A DNA stretch of 6,770 bases, taken from NCBI GenBank assembly GCA_026989995.1, contig JALSIO010000022.1, forward strand, positions 1-6,770, in the 5' to 3' direction. The position numbers and the translations under genes are program-made. Origin of the DNA: Myxococcales bacterium. Its GTDB lineage: Bacteria > Myxococcota_A > UBA9160 > JALSIO01. Below, piece after piece: positions 1 through 6,770 of this stretch (within the stretch, counting starts at the first letter, position 1; each line of letters starts with the position of its first letter). Under the pieces are notes generated by a model. It saw nothing but the letters and a program-made list of their open reading frames with translations, ran no database searches and was not told the origin of the DNA.

Positions 1-486
1 CCCATCTCCATGAACCTGCACGCGTACGCCTTGGCCGCCAAGGGCGCGTCGACCATCTTCTACCGGGACGAGCGGATCCGAAAGTACCAGATGTCCGCCT
101 GCTCGAACTGGACCGGCTACACCGTGATCCATCCCACCGTGCAGAGCACGAAGTCCGCCGGCCCGGTGGCGGCGGCCCGGGCGGTGCTCCACTTCATCGG
201 GGACGACGGCTACCGGGCGATCGCCCGCAGCGCGCTGCCCCCGCGCGAGCTCGCTCCCCGCATCCGGGAGGCCTTCGGAAAGCTCGCTCCCGAGGACCTG
301 ACCGAGGAGGTCTTCCAGAACCTGGTGGCCATGGCCTGTGCGCGGCACCGGCCTCGCCGGCGCATGGCCGAGATCGACGAGGTGCTGAACGCCCTTTCGG
401 TTCCGCTGCGGGAGAGGCTGCTGGTGGAGTCCCTGAATGAGCTGTTCACCTCGCCCGAGGCCGGCGATGCCCCTGCGGCCGGCTGA
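1..486 (+). CDS. PLP-dependent decarboxylase family protein (C-terminal part, catalytic lysine missing, small domain truncated)
   Basis: The reading frame is open from the first base (Pro-Ile-Ser before the first Met at 10), so the gene starts upstream. The residues NLHAYALAAKGAS, then a WTGY...HPTVQS.KS.GP block and GDDGY, match the active-site region of group II PLP decarboxylases (glutamate/aspartate decarboxylase and sphingosine-1-phosphate lyase relatives). The family normally reads H-K-Y-G there, and that Lys forms the PLP Schiff base. Here the codon at 22-24 is GCG (Ala) and the usual Gly is also Ala (28-30). After GDDGYRAIARS the protein goes straight into a helical tail (LAPRIREAF... 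RMAEIDEVLNAL...LNELF) that I associate with the extreme C-terminus of these proteins. About 70-80 residues of the small domain seem absent, with the frame intact. If made, the protein is unlikely to decarboxylate. It may be a decaying gene or a catalytically dead paralogue. The family call is fairly firm; the substrate is unknown. Confidence 0.72.
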   Translation, partial: PISMNLHAYALAAKGASTIFYRDERIRKYQMSACSNWTGYTVIHPTVQSTKSAGPVAAARAVLHFIGDDGYRAIARSALPPRELAPRIREAFGKLAPEDLTEEVFQNLVAMACARHRPRRRMAEIDEVLNALSVPLRERLLVESLNELFTSPEAGDAPAAG

Positions 487-505
487 GCCCCTCGTCGCGC
501 AAGCC

Positions 506-547
506 CGACCGGGAGGACCGGCTCGCCGGGAACCCGGCGCCCGGTCG
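506..547 (+). other. Nested GC-rich hairpin just upstream of the LLM oxidoreductase SD site
   Basis: The outer stem is CGACCGGG (506-513) with CCCGGTCG (540-547), 8 bp and perfect. The inner stem is CGCCGG (524-529) with CCGGCG (534-539) around a GAAC loop. A 10-base bulge (514-523) lies on the 5' side. The structure ends 3 bases before the GGAGG of the next gene and begins 20 bases after the stop at 486. No T-run follows, so it is not a standard intrinsic terminator. It could be a Rho-assisted 3' end, an mRNA-stabilising element or a translation-modulating leader. The pairing is read directly from the sequence; the role is inferred. Confidence 0.5.
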
Positions 548-561
548 ATGGGAGGAACGCC

Positions 562-1497
562 ATGACCCGCCCCCTTCGCTTCGCCGTCACCCTGCCGCAG
601 ATCAAGCGCACATGGCAGGAGGCCCGCGACGCCGCCCTCGAGCTCGAGGAGCTCGGCTACGACGCGCTCTTCGTCTGCGATCACCTCTACGGCGTACCCA
701 ACCCGACGCTGCCCATCTTCGAGGCGTGGACGGAGCTCGCCGCCGTGGGCGCCCTGACCCGGCGGGTGGAGCTCGGCACCCTGGTGACCCCACCCTTCTT
801 CCGGAATCCGGCGGTTCTCGCCAAGCAGGTGAGCACCCTCGACCACATCACGGGAGGTCGGGTGATCGTCGGGCTCGGCGGGGGCTGGTTCGCGCCGGAG
901 TTCGAGAACCTGGGCCTTCCCTTTCCACCCCTCGGCGAGCGGCTCCGGGCGCTCGAGGAGACCCTCGTCGCGCTGCGCTCGCTCTTCGCGGAGGCACGAA
1001 CCACCTTCGCGGGGCGCCACGTCCACCTCCGGGAGGCCATCCACGAGCCCAAGCCGCTGCGCCGCCCCCCGATCCTGGTCGGCGGCGGAGGTGAGCGGGT
1101 GACCCTCCGGATCGCCGCGCGCCACGCCGACATCTGGAACAACCTCGCCATCCATCAGGGAGCGCTCGCTCGCAAGGTGGAGGCGCTCCGCCGGCACTGC
1201 GAGGCCGTGGGTCGCCCCTTCGAGGAGATCGAGATCTCGCAGCAGTGCACGGTGGTGATCGCGGAGGACGAGGCCGCCTCGCGGGCGGCGCTCGAGAAGG
1301 CCCAGCGGATCTTCGGCGGGCACCTCGGTTCCGCCCTCGAGGAGCACGGCATCTGGGGGCCGCCCGAGCGGGTCATCGAGCGCATCGAGGCCCACCGCGC
1401 CCTCGGCTGCACGGGCTTCATGATCGAGTTCTTCGGGCGCGACATCCGGGTGCCCGCGAGGCTCTTCGCCGAGAAGGTGATGCCGGCCTTCCGGTGA
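562..1497 (+). CDS. LLM class (luciferase-like) flavin/F420-dependent oxidoreductase
   Basis: This is a 311-residue protein with the pattern of bacterial luciferase-like TIM-barrel oxidoreductases. It has an N-terminal strand RFAVTLPQ (residues 6-13), ELGYDALFVCDHLY (30-43), the strand/loop RRVELGTLVTPPFFRNPAVLAKQ (67-89), STLDHITGGRVIVGLGGGW (91-109), the LGLPFPPLGERL helix start (117-128) and PPILVGGGGERVTLRIAARHAD (169-190). The length is normal and the fold looks complete. The overall pattern is close to the family called 'probable F420-dependent oxidoreductase, Rv1855c type'. Members move hydride between a flavin or F420 and small organic substrates; the substrate cannot be read from sequence, and neither can the choice of FMN or F420. 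The start is ATG with GGGAGG at 550-555, 6 bases upstream. It lies 75 bases after the upstream decarboxylase gene, and a separate promoter follows it, so it may be the last gene of the upstream transcript. No defect is seen. Confidence 0.88.
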   Translation: MTRPLRFAVTLPQIKRTWQEARDAALELEELGYDALFVCDHLYGVPNPTLPIFEAWTELAAVGALTRRVELGTLVTPPFFRNPAVLAKQVSTLDHITGGRVIVGLGGGWFAPEFENLGLPFPPLGERLRALEETLVALRSLFAEARTTFAGRHVHLREAIHEPKPLRRPPILVGGGGERVTLRIAARHADIWNNLAIHQGALARKVEALRRHCEAVGRPFEEIEISQQCTVVIAEDEAASRAALEKAQRIFGGHLGSALEEHGIWGPPERVIERIEAHRALGCTGFMIEFFGRDIRVPARLFAEKVMPAFR

Positions 1498-1523
1498 TCC
1501 CTCCGGCGGGCAGGAGTCCGTGC

Positions 1524-1552
1524 TTGACCCGCCCGGCCGGCTCGTCGACAAT
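1524..1552 (+). promoter_or_regulatory. Sigma70-type promoter for the ThDP enzyme/ALDH operon
   Basis: TTGACC (1524-1529) is followed after exactly 17 bases by GACAAT (1547-1552). This gives 5/6 matches to the -35 consensus and 4/6 to the -10 consensus, in sequence where A/T-containing hexamers are scarce. It sits in the 155-base gap between the LLM oxidoreductase stop and the GTG at 1653. A transcript would start near 1559 and carry a leader of about 90 bases. No operator repeat overlapping the hexamers is obvious. Confidence 0.5.
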
Positions 1553-1605
1553 CGGGGCACCCCCCGAAGCCGGAAGGTCGGATCGCCGCCATCCGCCCGC
1601 GGGAT

Positions 1606-1629
1606 CGGGTCGCGGCCCGGGGCGACCCG
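1606..1629 (+). other. Leader hairpin upstream of the ThDP enzyme gene
   Basis: CGGGTCGC (1606-1613) pairs perfectly with GCGACCCG (1622-1629) around an 8-base loop. It lies in the predicted leader, 11 bases before the GGGAGG SD site. There is no T-tract, so it is not an intrinsic terminator. It may stabilise the 5' end or affect translation initiation. No known riboswitch consensus was recognised. Confidence 0.45.
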
Positions 1630-1640
1630 GAAGCTCGGTG

Positions 1641-1646
1641 GGGAGG
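1641..1646 (+). promoter_or_regulatory. Shine-Dalgarno site that fixes the GTG start at 1653
   Basis: GGGAGG lies 6 bases before GTG 1653. The same frame is open back to 1245, well inside the LLM gene, but only the 1653 start has this site. It also places the first conserved ThDP-enzyme residues (KASDLLVRCLE) right at the N-terminus, as is usual in the family. Confidence 0.75.
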
Positions 1647-1652
1647 CTCCCC

Positions 1653-3305
<1,653 letters not shown>

Positions 3306-3323
3306 GGCGGGATCCGGCCTGCG

Positions 3324-3350
3324 CAGCGGCCGGCTCCGGCCCGATCGCTG
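3324..3350 (+). other. Hairpin in the ThDP enzyme-ALDH intergenic gap
   Basis: The outer pairing is CAGC (3324-3327) with GCTG (3347-3350). The inner pairing is GGCCG (3328-3332) with CGGCC (3337-3341) around a GCTC loop, with a 5-base bulge (3342-3346) on the 3' side. It begins 18 bases after the upstream stop codon and has no following T-tract. It is compatible with an intercistronic processing or stability element, or with chance in GC-rich sequence. Confidence 0.3.
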
Positions 3351-3371
3351 GCGCCACGGGGACGGGTGCGG

Positions 3372-3386
3372 CCGGGCGCCGCCCGG
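3372..3386 (+). other. Small hairpin overlapping the ALDH SD site
   Basis: CCGGGC (3372-3377) pairs with GCCCGG (3381-3386) around a GCC loop. Its 3' arm takes in the first two G of the GGGGGAGGG SD tract (3385-3393), so folding could partly hide the ribosome binding site. The pairing is exact; a regulatory effect is only inferred. Confidence 0.35.
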
Positions 3387-3393
3387 GGGAGGG
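3385..3393 (+). promoter_or_regulatory. Shine-Dalgarno site for the ALDH GTG start
   Basis: The unusually long purine tract GGGGGAGGG ends 6 bases before the GTG at 3400. It supports that start over any upstream codon, and the protein then begins with the short N-terminal strand (LPLYVGGQ) typical of aldehyde dehydrogenases. Confidence 0.75.
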
Positions 3394-3399
3394 CAGCAG

Positions 3400-4833
<1,434 letters not shown>

Positions 4834-4847
4834 GCGGCGCGACGTGA

Positions 4848-4867
4848 GGAGCCGCAGGAGCGGCTCC
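4848..4867 (+). other. 8-bp hairpin abutting the SD site of the six-Cys protein gene
   Basis: GGAGCCGC (4848-4855) pairs perfectly with GCGGCTCC (4860-4867) around an AGGA loop, immediately before the GGAGG at 4868. It begins 14 bases after the ALDH stop. There is no T-tract, so it is a candidate stability or translation element and not an intrinsic terminator. It argues against the alternative GTG at 4844, whose codons would run through the stem. Confidence 0.45.
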
Positions 4868-4872
4868 GGAGG
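4868..4872 (+). promoter_or_regulatory. Shine-Dalgarno site selecting the GTG at 4880
   Basis: GGAGG lies 7 bases before GTG 4880. The alternative in-frame GTG at 4844 would add 12 Arg/Ser/Gly-rich residues in front of the membrane segment. It has no comparable site, because the bases before it (TGAGCGGCGCGAC) hold no purine-rich block. Confidence 0.65.
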
Positions 4873-4879
4873 GAGCCCC

Positions 4880-5152
4880 GTGGGACAGAGAACCCGCCTC
4901 GCGATCGGCGCACTGCTCGCCCTGGCCTTCGCCTCCGCGCTCTTGATCGCCACCCTCGGGCAGATGCAGGTGAGCTGCGAGGTGTGCGTCGAGTTCGACG
5001 GCCGCCGCGCGTGCCGGGAGGGTGCCGCCGAGGACCGCGAAGGCGCCGTCCGCCAGGCCCAGTCCACCGCCTGCGCCATCCTGAGCCGTGGGATCACCGA
5101 GGGGATGCGCTGCGACCGCACACCCCCGATCTCCGTGCGCTGCACCGAGTGA
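4880..5152 (+). CDS. Small anchored or exported protein with six cysteines, hypothetical
   Basis: This is a 90-residue protein. Residues 7-27 are a hydrophobic stretch (LAIGALLALAFASALLIATLG) after a short Arg-containing N-terminus, which fits a signal anchor or uncleaved signal peptide. No lipobox Cys lies right after it. The remaining 63 residues would be outside the membrane and hold six cysteines (33, 36, 45, 65, 78, 88) in a C-x2-C-x8-C-x19-C-x12-C-x9-C pattern. An even number of cysteines suggests three disulfides, or a metal site built on CEVC. The middle (AAEDREGAVRQAQSTACAIL) looks helical. I believe similar short proteins are scattered in deltaproteobacterial genomes as hypotheticals, but I know no function. 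It starts 46 bases after the ALDH and ends 7 bases before the exonuclease GTG, so co-transcription is likely. The coding call rests on the strong SD site, the signal segment and the tight packing. Confidence 0.7.
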   Translation: MGQRTRLAIGALLALAFASALLIATLGQMQVSCEVCVEFDGRRACREGAAEDREGAVRQAQSTACAILSRGITEGMRCDRTPPISVRCTE

Positions 5153-5159
5153 GACGCGG

Positions 5160-6047
5160 GTGCGCGTTCACCTCGTCGACGGGACCTTCGAGCTCTTCCG
5201 CCACCACCATGCGCTGCCCCGGCGCCGGGATGGCGCCGGTCGCGAGATCGGGGCGGTGCGCGGCGTCCTCGGGAGCGTGCTTCGCCTGCTCGAGGAGGGC
5301 GCGACCCACGTGGCCGTGGCCACCGACCGGGTGATCGAATCGTTCCGGAACCAGCTCTTTTGCGGCTACAAGACCGGGGAGGGGATCGATCCCGCCCTCC
5401 TCGCGCAGTTCGGGCCGCTCGAGGAGGCGCTCGAGCTGCTCGGCGTGGCCGTGCTGCCCATGGCCGAGTTCGAAGCGGACGACGCCCTGGCCACGGCCGC
5501 CGCACGCGCCGCGTCGGACCCCCGCGTGGAACAGGTCCTGCTCTGCACGCCGGACAAGGACCTCGCGCAATGCGTCGAGGGGAGCCGCGTGGTCCAGCTC
5601 GACCGGGTGCGGGGCATCCTCCGGGACGAGGCCGGGGTCCGCGCGAAGTTCGGGGTGGCCCCGGCTTCCATCCCCGACTACCTGGCCTTGGTGGGGGACG
5701 CCGCCGACGGCATTCCCGGCCTCCCCGGCTGGGGCGCCCGCAGCGCCTCGGCGGTCCTCTCGCACCATCCCCACCTCGAGGACATCCCCGCGGATCCGGC
5801 CCGGTGGGAGGCCCGGCCGCGGGCCGCCGCCCGGCTCGCGGCCGTGCTGCAGGAGCGCGCGGAGGAGGCGCGGCTCTACCGGAGCCTCGCGACCCTCGTC
5901 CGCGAGGTCCCGGGCGTGGGTGGCCCCGACGCGTGGCGGTGGCAGGGGCCGCGGCCCGGGTTCGAGGACCTCGCGCGGAACCTCGCCGCACCGCGGCTCT
6001 GGGAGCGCGCCCGGGCGCTCGCCCGGGAGCGCGTCGACGCCGGCTGA
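5160..6047 (+). CDS. Stand-alone 5'-3' exonuclease / flap endonuclease-like protein
   Basis: This 295-residue protein is related to the N-terminal 5' nuclease domain of DNA polymerase I, to T5 FEN and to the stand-alone YpcP/ExoIX (Xni) proteins. The metal-site residues are all visible: Asp7 in VHLVDGTF, Asp56 in VAVATD, Glu105, Asp107 and Asp108 in EFEADDA, Asp132 and Asp134 in CTPDKDL, and Asp180 and Asp183 in GDAADGIPG. Arg63 with Tyr70-Lys71 (FRNQLFCGYK) fits the arch/helical region that grips 5' ends. The H3TH DNA-binding loop follows as GIPGLPGWGARSA. No polymerase domain follows. It probably trims flaps or RNA primers in repair or replication. GTG 5160 is chosen because the conserved VHLVDG strand begins there; the frame is open further upstream, but that part lies inside the six-Cys gene. 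The SD is weak (GAGTGAGA at 5147-5154) and overlaps the upstream stop, which points to translational coupling across the 7-base gap. Confidence 0.88.
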   Translation: MRVHLVDGTFELFRHHHALPRRRDGAGREIGAVRGVLGSVLRLLEEGATHVAVATDRVIESFRNQLFCGYKTGEGIDPALLAQFGPLEEALELLGVAVLPMAEFEADDALATAAARAASDPRVEQVLLCTPDKDLAQCVEGSRVVQLDRVRGILRDEAGVRAKFGVAPASIPDYLALVGDAADGIPGLPGWGARSASAVLSHHPHLEDIPADPARWEARPRAAARLAAVLQERAEEARLYRSLATLVREVPGVGGPDAWRWQGPRPGFEDLARNLAAPRLWERARALARERVDAG

Positions 6048-6173
6048 GCCGGGACCGGTCAAGCCGGCGGAGCCGCCGCCTCAAGCCCCGGGCCCGTCCC
6101 GCCGACCGGGGCGCGGAGCAGCCGCCGACCGGTGGGCGCCGCAGCCAGTCCACCTCCCCCCCGAGCCTTCGGG

Positions 6174-6770
6174 ATGCCCGACCCCGCCCCCGGTCTCCCT
6201 CATCGCCTCCTGCGCCGCCGGCAGATCCTCCGATCCGGCCTCGCCGCTGCAGGCGGCGCCCTCCTGCCGGCTCTTCCCCGGAGCTCGCGGGCAGGTGGCC
6301 CCCGGGTGCTCGTTCTCGGCGCGGGGATCTCCGGGCTCGCCGCCGCCGCCGAGCTCGCCCGCGGCGGTGCCTCCGTGACCGTCCTCGAGGCGCGCGAACG
6401 GGTGGGGGGGCGGATCGCCACCGACCGGAGCCTGGGCGCCCCGGTGGAGGGGGGAGCGAACTGGATCGAGGGGGTTCGCGGCAATCCGATCACCCGCCTC
6501 GCGGCCTCCCTCGACGTGCGCCTCGGCCACCGCGTGCGTGCCGTCGAGCTCGGGGACCCGCGGGTCCGCGTCCACGTGGAGCGGGTCGGAGGCGGAGACT
6601 GCTCCCGCGCCTGCCACGCCCCCGCGGCGCGGCCGAGTCCGGCCGACTCGTCCTCGAAGCCGATGCGGCGGTGGTGGCGCTCCCCCTCGGCGTACTCCAG
6701 GCCGGGAACATCACCTTCGACCCGCCCCTCCCCCCGGACAAGCGCTCGGCGTTCGGTGCCCTCCGCATGG
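6174..6770 (+). pseudogene. Tat-exported FAD amine oxidase, broken (internal deletion and frameshift), runs off the window
   Basis: From ATG 6174 the frame gives a twin-arginine signal (R14-R15-R16-Q-I-L, then an Ala/Leu/Gly-rich stretch to about residue 34). The FAD dinucleotide-binding motif follows as GAGISG (49-54), with VTVLEARERVGGRI (68-81) and EGGANWIEGVRGNPI (92-106), the hallmarks of flavin amine oxidases (monoamine/polyamine oxidase family). The family normally has a substrate-binding domain next, before the strand pair seen here as LGHRVRAVEL (117-126). About 90 residues appear missing. From about 6632 the family sequence continues in another frame (GRLVLEADAAVVALPLGVL, then ITFDPPLPPDKR), so one base is lost, or two gained, between roughly 6580 and 6632. 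The original frame stays open to the window edge but turns into non-family Arg/Ser/Pro-rich sequence. The start is only moderately certain because the SD is weak. It could be a decaying gene or an assembly fault. Confidence 0.75.

Noticed and set aside
1245..1652. Upstream extension of the ThDP enzyme frame into the LLM gene
   Set aside because: The extension overlaps a well-conserved gene in another frame, is Arg/Gly/Pro-rich and has no family similarity. GTG 1653 with GGGAGG is a much better start.
4844..4879. Longer start (GTG 4844) for the six-Cys protein
   Set aside because: It has no SD site, and the added codons run through an 8-bp hairpin. The start at 4880 has GGAGG 7 bases upstream and gives a typical signal-anchor N-terminus.
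5088..5159. ATG 5088 as start of the exonuclease
   Set aside because: It would overlap the six-Cys gene by 65 bases and add residues with no similarity to 5' nucleases. The conserved first strand begins at 5160.
6040..6078. Possible terminator after the exonuclease (CCGGC-TGA-GCCGG around the stop; CGGCG/CGCCG at 6065-6078)
   Set aside because: The stems are only 5 bp and no T-tract follows. In sequence this GC-rich such short palindromes are expected by chance.
5920..6378. Plus-strand frame crossing the exonuclease end and the amine oxidase start
   Set aside because: It gives Pro/Gly/Ser/Arg-rich low-complexity sequence out of frame with both recognised proteins.

Overview
The window is very GC-rich (about 70%). 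It has GTG and ATG starts behind strong purine-rich Shine-Dalgarno (SD) sites, and every recognisable gene is on the + strand. Codon use and gene content suggest a high-GC soil, marine or sediment bacterium, perhaps of the broad deltaproteobacterial/Myxococcota kind. That placement is an impression from protein style and was not tested. The two very long minus-strand frames (about 1155-3161 and 3268-6153) are GC-driven shadows of the real genes.

Layout. (1) 1-486: C-terminal part of a PLP-dependent group II decarboxylase relative (Pyridoxal_deC / sphingosine-phosphate-lyase-like). It lacks the Schiff-base lysine and most of the small C-terminal domain. (2) 562-1497: a complete luciferase-like (LLM class) flavin/F420 oxidoreductase. 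(3) A sigma70-type promoter at 1524-1552, a leader hairpin, then a probable four-gene operon: a ThDP-dependent acetolactate-synthase-family enzyme (1653-3305), an aldehyde dehydrogenase (3400-4833), a small anchored six-cysteine protein (4880-5152) and a stand-alone 5'-3' exonuclease/FEN-like protein (5160-6047). (4) 6174-6770: the beginning of a Tat-exported FAD amine oxidase, broken by a large internal deletion and a frameshift. It runs off the window.

How the genes may work together. The ThDP enzyme and the aldehyde dehydrogenase form a natural two-step unit, 2-oxoacid to aldehyde plus CO2 and then aldehyde to acid plus NAD(P)H. The ThDP enzyme resembles the cyanobacterial 'acetolactate synthase' later shown to be a 2-oxoglutarate decarboxylase working with a neighbouring succinic semialdehyde dehydrogenase. 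The dehydrogenase here looks more like the lactaldehyde-dehydrogenase-like branch, so the substrate is open. The six-Cys protein and the exonuclease follow closely and are probably co-transcribed, with no obvious metabolic link.

Three points stand out: the ThDP/ALDH pair, stable hairpins just upstream of the SD of four consecutive genes, and two flanking genes that each appear to have lost an internal domain. I see no tRNA, rRNA, CRISPR array, insertion sequence or convincing U-tract terminator. No stretch longer than about 160 bases is without a gene. I do not see clear evidence of a wholly new system.
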